A DNA stretch of 64,000 nt, from contig OX104123.1 in the NCBI GenBank assembly GCA_944474755.1, positions 20,030,275 through 20,094,274 of the forward strand, in the 5' to 3' direction. The notes under the pieces were generated by a model that had not been told where the DNA came from, searched no databases, and saw only the letters and a list, made by a program, of their open reading frames with translations. Origin of the DNA: Limnoperna fortunei. Taxonomy: Eukaryota; Mollusca; Bivalvia; Mytilida; Modiolidae. Position 1 is the stretch's first letter. Each line of letters begins with the position of its first letter. Of this stretch, positions 48,486 through 59,560 are shown piece by piece. A program made the position numbers and the translations under genes.

Positions 48486-49840
48486 CAATTAAGTTCATTG
48501 GTACATTAGAAGGTTTTCCAGTACATTAATATCTATAATAATTGTACTTATGATTTACAATAATTACCTGCTATAAACTGTGATGTAGATACTTAATTTT
48601 AATATCAGATTTGATGTCCTAGAAAATTAAAACAATATATTTCTGTATTATGATGTTAGAGTGTGTAGTTGGTTCAATATGATGTGTAAAAATACCGTAT
48701 TTTCCATGCTATAAGTCTCAATAAGTATAAAGACAAACAGATATTTAATTTAATGTTTTCATTCTTACCTTTGTATTTACAAGATATTGCATAAATGTCA
48801 AAATCACTTGTTTTTTTCATTAGTAAAATTTTGAAATTAATCTCATTTCACATATAAGTTGCAGATAGCTTCAATCTCTGTCACCACGTATAACTGGATA
48901 TCACATGAACATTCAATCCATCAGAAAGTTACCCTTTAAATTATTGTTCAAGATTTGTCAAAATATTGGACTTGACATTTTTAAAAATTTGGTATGCCTA
49001 CAAATTGTAGGTTAAGTTTAAACATATTTTATTGATAAGAAAAACAGCAAAAAGTATCAGACACAAGTTAAACAAACTTATGTTAAGTAACATATTTTAC
49101 AATTAAGTATGTGATGATGCTGAAATATGTATGAATATATACATAAAAAAATTGAAATTAGTAATGAAAACGGAGTAGATCTATAAACATTTATTTTGGA
49201 CCCATTGAACATTTTGCATTAATATTTGCCTTTATTTGTATAATGAGGACAATCAAGAAATAATGGAAGGCATTTTCTACTGGAACTCCACATTGACATG
49301 AATGGTTGGTGATTATGTAGACTCTATAAATTCAGAATAGATGCCTAACTTTTTAGTTGTGTAATATTAATATTGACTTTTCTTGGTTCGTATGAACAAC
49401 AGTTACAAACCAAGTTGTTCAAACTTTGAGGAGAATTCCACAGTTACCCATACTTCACTTGATTTTTCAAAGCAAAGATATTATATGAAGTCTTTATGTA
49501 GGTTTTCCTAATTGTAAAAGTTAATTGATAGTTTAACTTTCTCAGAAGTTTCTAATTAAAAACATATACATTTTTTAAAAATGGTGAAAGAGATACTATA
49601 AAAGTCAAATTTATTTTGGTTTTCTAAACATAACCTTTAATACTACAGGGAACAGTGAAATCTTCCTGCTTATTACTGGTTTATAACTAGATCATGATCT
49701 GTTAACTGATTTATAGCTTCCTATTTATTTATCAGATTTCTGTGATAGTCATCCCTGAATAGTTTGGTTGGTTATTCTTGTACTTAAATTGGATATATGA
49801 TTATGTAACAGAATTAACTTGATCTCCTGCAATGGTTTTT
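48486..49840. other. Intron sequence, nothing recognised
   Basis: AT-rich without repeats or exon-like frames that I could support. Confidence 0.5.
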
Positions 49841-50065
49841 TTTTTTTTTTTTTTGGGGGGGGGGGAGAGTACTAGTATACAACATAACTTTGGGGGGGGG
49901 GGTATACAACATAACTTTGGGGGGAAGGGTATACAACATAACTTTGGGGGGAAGGGTATACAACATAACTTATAGGGGTATACAATATAATTTAGGTGGG
50001 GTATTCAACATAACTTTGGGGGTACACAACATAACTTTGGGGGGTGGGTATAAAACATAACTCTT
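49841..50065. repeat. Poly-T/poly-G run and ~25-bp array
   Basis: A T run and G run are followed by about seven units of gggtatacaacataactttg. Unit length varies because of the G run. Confidence 0.85.
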
Positions 50066-50756
50066 TGGAATATGGTAAAGAGTTTTACACAAAACAACTT
50101 TTCCTGGAACTTTATTTCCGTTTAATACTGTTTTGCCCACTGTGTTCTGACTTCCAATGAAATCCACCTTATTTATGTAGATAAATGGTATCCAAATCTC
50201 TGATGATTCCATCCCTGATTGAATAGAAATAATGTAAAATCCATGCATATTTCTTCTTTTGCATGTATCATTAATTGGCTTCATATCAAACGCAGATAAG
50301 ACTCAGATAAAATAGGGTGTGTAGTGCATGTACTATGATCTAACTGAATACAAAAATAAGTGTTAAGAAGATTGCGACAAAATTTATCTAATATTTAACA
50401 GTTTACAGTCCGCTTGATTACAGAAGATATTTATCAAAGATAATTATTTTAGAAATCAGAACACCTGTTTCTGTAAATGCTAATTGTTTATGATCACTGG
50501 GATTATCATTGATGTGGATTTACAGGAGCTGCTTCCTGACATTATTTGATTACCTCATTAAACATTTATCTAGACATTACAATGTTGATTGTTTGTATTT
50601 ATCTGTGCTCACTGATCTGTAGCCAGACCATGTCTTACCAGGGGCTTTCAGTGGGTTTCAGTTAATCTGTTGTTCATCAAGCAAATAGTTATTTTTATTT
50701 AAAAGTTGATTGGTTTTAAGACATTTATTAAGCATTCAGTAAACATCACCAAAGTC

Positions 50757-51372
50757 CCAAACAAACATACAAACAAACATACATACAAACCCCAAACAAA
50801 CATACATACAAACCCCAAACAAACATACATACAAACCCCAAACAAACATACATACAAACCCCAAACAAACATACATATAAACCCCAAACAAGCATACATA
50901 CAAACCCCAAACAAACATACATACCAACCCCAAACAAACATACAAACAAACATACATACAAACCCCAAACAAACATACATACAAACCCCAAACAAACATA
51001 CATATAAACCCCAAACAAACATACATACAAACCCCAAACAAACATACATACAAACCCCAAACAAACATACATACAAACCCCAAACAAACATACATATAAA
51101 CCCCAAACAAACATTCATACAAACCCCAAACAAACATACATACAAACCCCAAACAAACATACAAACAAACATACATACAAACCCCAAACAAACATACATA
51201 CAAACCCCAAACAAACATACATATAAACCCCAAACAAACATACATACAAACCCCAAACAAACATACATACAAACCCCAAACAAACATACATATAAACCCC
51301 AAACAAACATTCATACAAACCCCAAACAAACATACATATAAACCCCAAACAAACATACAAACAAACATAAAC
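50757..51372. repeat. 23-bp minisatellite, about 26 copies
   Basis: The unit is aaaccccaaacaaacatacatac. It is purine/C-rich without stops on either strand, so frames of up to 211 codons are open in several frames; not genes. Confidence 0.94.
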
Positions 51373-51869
51373 TAAATAAACTAAGGATCTTAAATAAGGG
51401 ATATATCTTAGTTCCAAAAACCAATATGGCTATTGAAAGCGTTCTTTTAGAGTCACTTCATATTTATTAAATATTTGCTAGACATACTAGAATCAAAACA
51501 AATTATTGCAATGGCTCAATCTGAAATATTGACAAATATAAGGTTTCACCAATGTTTTATTTACATAGAGCCCCCTTGCTATAATCTATTTCTTAAATTT
51601 ATTATCTATTTTACACGAAAAAACGGACTATACATGTGCATAGTTTTAAAACTACTCCAATCCAAAATGGAAGCCAGTCGACCAAAATGATCAAAATAAA
51701 AAAAAAATATCTTCAATGCATTCTAGTTAGATGGTCCAATTTTTCCTATTGTAAATTGTTAAATGTACTGATTGTATAGTAGATATGCAAGCAGTAACTA
51801 TACATACATTTGTATTGCATGATAGGTCACAAACTGCAATAACTAACTTCAGGATAAAATTGTCAAATT

Positions 51870-51958
51870 AAGCATTAAAATGATTTCTCCTGTGTCACTT
51901 GTCACATAAATGATTTCTCCTGTGTCACTTGTGACATAAATGATTTCTCCTATGAGAC
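51870..51958. repeat. 30-bp unit, three copies
   Basis: The unit is aaatgatttctcctgtgtca followed by cttgtgacat. Confidence 0.85.
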
Positions 51959-52094
51959 ATGTCAATCAATATTTCATATATTATTACAAATATCATGTTT
52001 TGTATTGAAATTATTTCTCAGTTAACACAACAATGTCAAATCCTTTATTCTGCATAAAATTTAACAACAAAAACGTGCATCCATACATGTATAT

Positions 52095-52705
52095 TACTAC
52101 AATATAGTACAGTAGAGGTGGGGCTGGTATCTCCTGTAACTACAATACAGTACAGTAGAGGTGGGGGCTGGTATCTCCTGTAACTACAATACAGTAGAGG
52201 TGGGGGCTGGTATCTCCTGTAACTACAATACAGTACAGTAGAGGTGGGGGCTGGTATCTCCTGTAACTACAATACAGTACAGTAGAGGTGGGGGCTGGTA
52301 TCTCCTGTAACTACAATACAGTAGAGGTGGGGGCTGGTATCTCCTGTAACTACAATACAGTACAGTAGAGGTGGGGGCTGGTATCTCCTGTAACTACAAT
52401 ACAGTACAGTAGAGGTGGGGACTGGTATCTCCTGTAACTACAATACAGTACAGTAGAGGTGGGGGCTGGTATCTCCTGTAACTACAATACAGTAGAGGTG
52501 GGGGCTGGTTTCTCCTGTAACTACAATACAGTACAGTAGATGTGGGGACTGGTATCTCCTGTAACTACAATACAGTACAGTAGAGGTGGAGACTGGTATC
52601 TCCTGTAACTACAATACAGTACAGTAGAGGTGGGGGCTGGTATCTCCTGTAACTACAATACAGTACAGTAGAGGTGGGGGCTGGTGTCTCATGTAACTAC
52701 AATAC
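52095..52705. repeat. 44-bp minisatellite, about 14 copies
   Basis: The unit is gtagaggtgggggctggtat followed by ctcctgtaactacaatacag and taca; a 39-bp variant lacks 'tacag'. Confidence 0.95.
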
Positions 52706-53016
52706 AGCATATGGGCCAAAAAGTCAATTTAATAGATATTTGTCCATAACATCTACCAACAATGAAGAAAGGTGAAAAATAAAGAGACCTGTTATCCACC
52801 ATTATATTTTCATATACTGATCATACAATTTGCATTCAATACAAACTTATATCTGAAAACATTATTATGAACCTGATCAGTACATCCTGAAGTAAATAAA
52901 TCTTTGTTTCCTGTATTATTGTTTGTTGTTAGGGACATTATTTATTGTGTTCAGGAACTCGTGTCACTGTGTAAATACCATTCAAGGAAAGTAAGTAGGT
53001 AAAACATCAGCTTCTG

Positions 53017-55212
53017 TGCCATTATCTACAGGTACAGTACTGCTTCTGTGCCATTATCTACAGGTACAGTACTGCTTCTGTGCCATTATCTACAGGTACA
53101 GTACTGCTTCTGTGTCATTATCTACAGGTACAGTACTGCTTCTGTCATTATCTACTGGTACAGTACTGCTTCTGTGGCATTATCTACAGGTACAGTACTG
53201 CTTCTGTCATTATCTACTGGTACAGTACTGCTTCTGTGGCATTATCTACAGGTACACTACTGCTTCTGTGTCATTATCTACAGGTACAGTACTGCTTCTG
53301 TCATTATCTACTGGTACAGTACTGCTTCTGTGTCATTATCTACAGGTACACTACTGCTTCTGTGTCATTATCTACAGGTACAGTACTGCTTCTGTGTCAT
53401 TATCTACAGGTACAGTACTGCTTCTGTGTCATTATCTACAGGTACAGTACTGCTTCTGTGCCATTATCTACAGGTACAGCACTGCTTCTGTGTCATTATC
53501 TACAGGTACACTACTGCTTCTGTGTCATTATCTACAGGTACACTACTGCTTCTGTGTCATTATCTACAGGTACAGCACTGCTTCTGTGTCATTATCTACA
53601 GGTACAGCACTGCTTCTGTGTCATTATCTACAGGTACAGTACTGCTTCTGTGTCATTATCTACAGGTTCAGCACTGCTTCTGTGTCATTATCTACAGGTA
53701 CAGTACTGCTTCTGTGTCATTATCTACAGGTACAGTACTGCTTCTGTGTCATTATCTACAGGTACAGCACTGCTTCTGTGTCATTATCTACAGGTACAGT
53801 ACTGCTTCTGTGTCATTATCTACAGGTACAGCACTGCTTCTGTGTCATTATCTACAGGTACAGTACTGCTTCTGTGTCATTATCTACAGGTACAGCACTG
53901 CTTCTGTGTCATTATCTACAGGTACAGTACTGCTTCTGTGCCATTATCTACAGGTACAGCACTGCTTCTGTGTCATTATCTACAGGTACAGTACTGCTTC
54001 TGTGTCATGATCTACAGGTACAGCACTGCTTCTGTGTCATTATCTACAGGTACAGCACTGCTTCTGTGTCATTATCTACAGGTACAGTACTGCTTCTGTG
54101 CCATTATCTACAGGTACAGTACTGCTTCTGTGTCATTATCTACAGGTACAGCACTGCTTCTGTGTCATTATCTACAGGTACAGCACTGCTTCTGTGTCAT
54201 TATCTACAGGTACAGTACTGCTTCTGTGCCATTATCTACAGGTACAGTACTGCTTCTGTGTCATTATCTACAGGTACAGTACTGCTTCTGAGTCATTATC
54301 TACAGGTACAGTACTGCTTCTGTGTCATTATCTACAGGTACAGTACTGCTTCTGTGTCATTATCTACAGGTACAGTACTGCTTCTGTGTCATTATCTACA
54401 GGTACAGTACTGCTTCTGTGTCATTATCTACAGGTACAGTACTGCTTCTGTGTCATTATCTACAGGTACAGTACTGCTTCTGTGTCATTATTTACAGGTA
54501 CAGTACTGCTTCTGTGGCATTGTCTACAGGTACAGTACTGCTTCTGTGGCATTGTCTACAGGTACAGCACTGCTTCTGTGGCATTGTCTACAGGTACAGT
54601 ACTGCTTCTGTGTCATTATTTACAGGTACAGTACTGCTTCTGTGTCATTATCTACAGGTACAGTACTGCTTCTGTGGCATTATCTACAGGTACAGTACTG
54701 CTTCTGTGGCATTATCTACAGGTACAGTACTGCTTCTGTGCCATTATCTACAGGTACAGTACTGCTTCTGTGGCATTATCTACCGGTACAGTACTGCTTC
54801 TGTGTCATTATCTACAGGTACAGTACTGCTTCTGTGGCATTATCTACAGGTACAGTACTGCTTCTGTGCCATTATCTACAGGTACAGTACTGCTTCTGTG
54901 GCATTATCTACAGGTACAGTACTGTTTCTGTGTCATTATCTACAGGTACAGTACTGCTTCTGTGTCATTATCTACAGGTACAGTACTGCTTCTGTGTCAT
55001 TATCTACAGGTACAGCACTGCTTCTGTGGCATTATCTACAGGTACAGTACTGCTTCTGTGCCATTATCTACAGGTACAGTACTGCTTCTGTGTCATTATC
55101 TACAGGTACAGTACTGCTTCTGTGTCATTATTTACAGGTACAGTACTGCTTCTGTGTCATTATTTACAGGTACAGTACTGCTTCTGTGTCATTATCTACA
55201 GGTACACTACTG
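53017..55212 (+). repeat. 32-bp minisatellite with AG|GT sites, about 69 copies
   Basis: The unit is tgtgtcattatctacaggta followed by cagtactgcttc. Each copy holds a pyrimidine-rich stretch, an acceptor-like 'tctacag' and directly after it a donor-like GTACAG. All three + frames are open for hundreds of codons because the unit has no stop; no gene is inferred. Confidence 0.95.
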
Positions 55213-55465
55213 CTGTTGGGCAACACCTCTAGCTTGTCTCCTTTGCCTATCAGTCCACAGTGTGGACAGGCACAGAATGGGCAACACCTCTAGCTTGTCT
55301 CCTTTGCCTATCAGTCCACAGTGTGGGCAGGCACAGAGTGGGCAACACCTCTAGCTTGTCTCCTTTGCCTATCAGTCCACAGTGTGGACAGGCACAGAGT
55401 GGGCAACACCTCTAGCTTGTCTCCTTTGCCTATCAGTCCACAGTGTGGGCAGGCACAGGCTGAGC
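55213..55465. repeat. 61-bp minisatellite, about 4 copies
   Basis: The unit starts gggcaacacctctagcttgt and ends with cagtgtggacaggcacagag t. It ends about 80 bp before the exon at 55545. Confidence 0.94.
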
Positions 55466-55544
55466 AAGTCTTCTAGCTTGTCTACTCTGCCCCTCTGTTG
55501 AAGTGGACATGCAACATATTAAATCTATGTATGTTTTTTTTCAG

Positions 55545-55670
55545 GATAACTTAAGTGAGAAACAAGAAGACATTGACAGGAAGAAAGTACCACCAGACAT
55601 TGAACAGTCATCAGGAGCCAGCAATAATATACCAGTCAACCAACAGAATATTAATGAAGGAACAGATAAG
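55545..55670 (+). CDS. PRUNE2: PRUNE2-like exon: polar linker
   Basis: The acceptor is 'gttttttttcag' ending at 55544 and the donor is AAG|gtatca at 55671. Phase 0 at both ends, 42 codons. The translation is polar and charged: DNLSEKQEDIDRKKVPPDIE, ending NINEGTDK. No domain is recognised. It is placed in the gene because of its strong acceptor, compatible phases on both sides, absence of stops and a composition like the neighbouring exons. It directly follows a 32-bp and a 61-bp array in the 20-kb intron. Confidence 0.75.
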
Positions 55671-55788
55671 GTATCATATATCTTTGGCTTAAATTTGTTT
55701 ATATGGATCAAGATTTATGTCACATGATGTGTAATTTTGATGACCACCACTTCAAAACATATTTGCATATATACATTACATTGTAATT

Positions 55789-55984
55789 GCGGGTTCGATT
55801 CTCACTGCAGGCAGGGTGTACTCGACTCCAATCTTAATTGACAAGGATTGCCAGTTTTCCTACCGCAGGTCGGGGGTTTTCTCCGAGTACTCCGGCTTCC
55901 TCCCCCAATAAAAACTGGACACCACGATATAGCTGAAAAATTGCTGAAAGTGGCGTTAAACACCATCAAACAAACAAAACAAAC
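55789..55984 (+). mobile_element. 5'-truncated tRNA-derived SINE
   Basis: Starts at the B box (gggttcgattctcactgcag), then body and tail gctgaaaaattgctgaaagt and gcgttaaacaccatc, ending in caaacaaaca. It looks the youngest copy by its intact body. Confidence 0.88.
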
Positions 55985-56029
55985 ATTGTAACAGCAAAAC
56001 CATTTAACATTATTATAAGCTGAATGGAC

Positions 56030-57690
56030 CTACTAACTTTAACATTTCAGTCTGAAACCATTAGGCTAAAAGCTGAATGAAGCCATATTGTATGTGAATG
56101 TTTCCCTAAAAGGTTTCTGTTTCTGCATTCTGATGAAAAATTTAAAATGGCTGCCATCACAGAACTTGGTTTAAAACAGGACCCAATGGGCAACATTTTT
56201 AAAAAGCAACTTATCTGAAACCGGTTTACCATTTAAAAAAAATTGTATGAAATATTAAGTTTGAGACCTTCTTAATATTTTATGCTTTTAATGCAAATTC
56301 AAAATTGAAAATGTCCATCACTGCATAACTTAGCTTAGCATATAACCCTAAAGGGGTAAATGTTCAAAAGCCTTCTCAGACTCTGCAAATGCAAAGTGTA
56401 TTAAAGCCATATTTAATGTGTTTATTGGATATTATCTACAAAGCTTATTGAAGCCATATTGTATGTGAATGTTTATTGGATAGTATCTACAAAGCTTATT
56501 GAAGCCATATTGTATGTGTTTATTGGATATTATCTGCAAAGCTTATTGAAGCCATATTGTATGTGTTTATTGGATATTATCTGCAAAGCTTATTGAAGCC
56601 ATGTTGTATGTGAATGTCAATTGGATATTATCTACAAAGCTTATTGAAGCCATATTGTATGTGTTTATTGGATAGTATCTACAAAGCTTATTGAAGCCAT
56701 ATTGTATGTGTTTATTGGATATTATCTGCAAAGCTTATTGAAGCCATGTTGTATGTGAATGTTTATTGGATAGTATCTACAAAGCTTATTGAAGCCATAT
56801 TGTATGTGTTTATTGGATATTATCTGCAAAGCTTATTGAAGCCATGTTGTATGTGAATGTCAATTGGATATTATCTACAAAGCTTATTGAAGCCATATTG
56901 TATGTGTTTATTGGATAGTATATACAAAGCTTATTGAAGCCATATTGTATGTGTTTATTGGATAGTATCTACAAAGCTTATTGAAGCCATATTGTATGTG
57001 TTTATTGGATAGTATATACAAAGCTTATTGAAGCCATATTGTATGTGTTTATTGGATAGTATCTACAAAGCTTATTGAAGCCATATTGTATGTGAATGTT
57101 TATTGGATAGTATCTGCAAAGTTTTTTTGTTCCAATTGCAAATCCACAATGGCTCCAACCTGAAAGATTTCATTTAACATTGCAATTTATGTTTAAAAAG
57201 GTTTTGTCTCAGATAATGTTGAACAAAATAATAACAAATCTAACCAGCATCAGCAATATTCATTGGATGGTTCTCTATAACGTTTTTTTCTGTTTTCTAA
57301 TCATTAATTCAAAATGGCCACCACAGTAAGAAGAATTTTTAAATGCCTTTTTTCAGAAACTGCAAAGCTGGTTGAAGCTATATTGTATGTGAATGTTTTT
57401 AATGGTCCATTTTTGTTTGATTGGAAATCCAAGACGGCTCCCATTGCAGGAATTAATTTAAGATAGAAAATGTCTGAAAAGGCTTTTTACCTGAAAAAAT
57501 TGAACCATTGAGACCAGTAGAAATCAAATAGCGATATTCATTGTATGGTGCTCTTGAATGATTATGTTGTTTATATAAGTGGGAAATTCAAAATGGCTGC
57601 CATTATAGGAATACATGATGTTATGCCATCTTTATTCCTCATATAAATCAGGTGGGCATTACAGGCTTTTAAGAGCCTCGGTTTAATTTC
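56030..57690. mobile_element. 'gctcacctg'-family element with internal array
   Basis: It contains phrases of the family (aaatggctgccatcacag, ggaaatccaagacggctccc) and a right end aatcaggtgggcattacagg with aagagcctcgg, like that at 15400. Its middle was expanded into the 48-bp array. Confidence 0.65.
56370..57115. repeat. 48-53-bp array, about 14 copies
   Basis: The unit is tattggatattatctacaaa followed by gcttattgaagccatattgt and atgtgttt, with a longer gtgaatgttt variant. Confidence 0.93.
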
Positions 57691-57968
57691 AGTAATTATT
57701 GAAAATGTACATACCAATGTTTTTTTCAGTATCTGTTAAATAGCTATATTCTTATACCAGCTTTTCAATCTGTTGCTAAAAAAATCTTTGAATGTTGCTA
57801 GCATTGTAAATAATGCTTAACATGATTTCAAAACTGTTTTTGCAGGATTAGTTCGGAGATTGTTCTTTTCACAAAATTTTAAATAGAAAAGCAATTTAAA
57901 AAATTGACTACGATAAAACTTTATGCTATTTCTTTTATCATTACTGGTAATTTGTGGTGTATTAACAG

Positions 57969-58116
57969 CCAGTAAAACGAGGGATGGACCTAACAGAAGA
58001 ATGGCATGAGGACCCTATCCCAGGGATGAATTATGAAGACAATGATACAGACTCTACTGGTTCCCGGTCCAGACACAGTAGTGGTAGCAGTGAGAGTAGT
58101 GACAGTAGTAGACCTG
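57969..58116 (+). CDS. PRUNE2: PRUNE2-like exon: BNIP2-type EEW motif and Ser-rich segment
   Basis: The acceptor 'gtattaacag' ends at 57968 and is weaker than the others. The donor is CCTG|gtaagc at 58117. It enters in phase 0 and leaves in phase 1. The translation begins PVKRGMDLTEEWHEDPIPG, then an acidic stretch and SSGSSESSDSSRP. The MDLTEEWHEDPIP segment matches the N-terminus of BNIP2-type proteins (V-E-L-K-E-E-W-Q-D-E-D-F-P), which supports a downstream BCH domain outside the window. The methionine at 57984 could start a short BNIP2-like isoform; no promoter evidence was found. Confidence 0.85.
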
Positions 58117-58538
58117 GTAAGCTCAGGCTGTTTGTATTTTGATCTGGAAAAGACCTATCAATTTTATAATAAGTGTAAATGGTTACTATGGTTACTTGAT
58201 ATTCCACCAGTTATAACACAGTTTAAGATGAGTTGATAGACTGACTGGACAATATTGACCTTGTTAATAATACTTTTAATTTACGGTGTTTTTTTTCCCA
58301 ATATGGCTGAAATGGTCCAATTATATTATGACACTCCTCCATCAAGTGTGTGGAACACAAAAATGTTAACAAACCTTTTGCATGTCTGCATTGTTAAGTA
58401 TAAAGTATTGAATCTGGAAAACACTAATAACAGACAAGCATTGATTGCGGACCAAAATATTTATAGAGAAGGTCTCTTTCAATCTCAAAAATTGAAAGCT
58501 ATGTATTCAAACCATAATACTTGTATATATTTTTTTAG
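58117..58538. other. Intron, nothing recognised
   Basis: A 422-bp intron between the two BNIP2-like exons, without repeats. Confidence 0.6.
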
Positions 58539-58670
58539 CTAATAGACCAACCTCATTACAGACAAATAAAAAGAAAAGAATTTCTGTCAATTTTAATATT
58601 CTAAAGGAAGATTACACTTCTCCTGATGATATTGATACAACAGATAATGCTGGAGATTTAGAGTGGGAAA
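58539..58670 (+). CDS. PRUNE2: PRUNE2-like exon: segment before BCH domain with LEWE motif
   Basis: The acceptor is 'tatttttttag' ending at 58538 and the donor is GAAA|gtaagt at 58671, a perfect consensus. Phase 1 at both ends. The translation is (A)NRPTSLQTNKKKRISVNFN, then a Lys/Asp/Tyr-containing stretch and DDIDTTDNAGDLEWE. This matches the RKKL-x-APDISL and EFEWED segments before the BCH domain of BNIP2, caytaxin and PRUNE2. In caytaxin the ELEWED stretch is a tryptophan-acidic kinesin light chain binding motif, and DLEWE(N/D) is its counterpart here. The last ~36 bases, the donor and 5' intron sequence are repeated in modified form about 11 times in the following intron. Confidence 0.88.
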
Positions 58671-59560
58671 GTAAGTTATCTCCCTTTGTATTCTATAGTT
58701 GTGATCTACTTCAGATAAAGTTATCTCCCTTTGCATACCTTTCTTAATTACAGAGATACTAAGGATAAGGCTAGAGATTTAGAGTGGAAGTGCAAGTTAT
58801 CTCCCTTTGTATACCTTTCTTAATGACAGAGATACTAAGGATAAGCCTAGAGATTTAGAGTGGAAGAGTAAGTTATCTCCCTTTGTATACCTTTCTTAAT
58901 GACAGATACTAAGGATGAGGCTAGAGATTTAGAGTGGAAGAGTAAGTTATCTCCCTTTGTGTACTTTTCTTAATGACAGTGATACTTAGGATAAGGCTAA
59001 AGATTTAGAGTGGAAGTGTAAGTTATCTCCCTTTGTATACCTTTTTTAATGACAGAGATACTAAGGATAAGGCTAGAGATTTGGAGTGGAAGAGTAAGTT
59101 ATCTCCCTTTGTATACCTTTCTTAATAACAGAGATACTAAGGATAAGGCTAGAGATTTGGAGTGGAAGTGTAAGTTATCTCCCTTTGTATACCTTTCTTA
59201 ATGACAGATACTAAGGATAAGGCTAGAGATTTAGAGTGGAAGTGTAAGTTATCTCCCTTTGTATACCTTTCTTAATGACAGATATACTAAGGATAAGGCT
59301 ACAGATTTAGAGTGGAAGTGTAAGTTATCTCCCTTTGTATACCTTTCTTAATGACAGAGATACTAAGGATAAGGCTAGAGATTTAGAGTGGAAGTGTAAG
59401 TTATCTCCCTTTGTATACCTTTCTTAATGACAGATATACTAAGGATAAGGCTAGAGATTTAGAGTGGAAGTGTAAGTTATCTCCCTTTGTATACCTTTCT
59501 TAATGAACGAGATACTAAGGTTAGGGCTAGAGATTTAGAGTGGAAGAATTAGTTATCTAC
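58671..59560 (+). repeat. 76-bp array carrying tandem potential microexons
   Basis: About 11 units of 74-77 bp follow the donor of the exon at 58539. Each unit holds, in order: gtaagttatctccctttgta, a pyrimidine-rich tract, an acceptor ending 'aatgacag', and a ~36-bp segment homologous to the end of the upstream exon, then gtaagt again. In two units (58906-58941 and 59208-59243) the segment lies exactly between CAG and GTAAGT, is 36 nt long, enters and leaves in phase 1 and encodes TKD(K/E)ARDLEWK. Other units carry an extra AG, two extra bases, a stop (unit near 58983) or a changed donor (first unit GCAAGT, last unit destroyed). The array is ended by an inserted element at 59571. Confidence 0.88.

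Larger units (their letters stand above)
7155..58670 (+). other. PRUNE2: PRUNE2 (BMCC1)-like gene, internal part, ten exons
   Basis: Gene span built from ten exons, each with an AG acceptor and GT donor. The phases agree at every junction (1,1,0,0,1,1,0,0,1), giving 4,400 nt of open coding sequence. The 5' part matches the prune family: end of the DHH domain, then DHHA2. The 3' part matches the segment before the BCH domain of BNIP2/caytaxin proteins. That combination is known for PRUNE2. Known members of the prune family hydrolyse short polyphosphates or cyclic nucleotides, and BCH proteins bind small GTPase regulators and kinesin light chain; the activity of this protein is not shown here. 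The gene is cut at both ends: no exon with the first DHH motifs and none with the BCH domain was found. The largest intron (35152-55544) is about 20.4 kb and is filled mainly with tandem arrays. Confidence 0.85.

Noticed and set aside
50699..51417. Cys/Val-rich and Thr/Asn-rich frames of about 200 codons
   Set aside because: Products of a 23-bp repeat without stops on either strand.
53016..55354. Five overlapping open frames of 320-738 codons on +
   Set aside because: All three frames are open in the same stretch because the 32-bp unit has no stop in any frame. This is not a gene signal.
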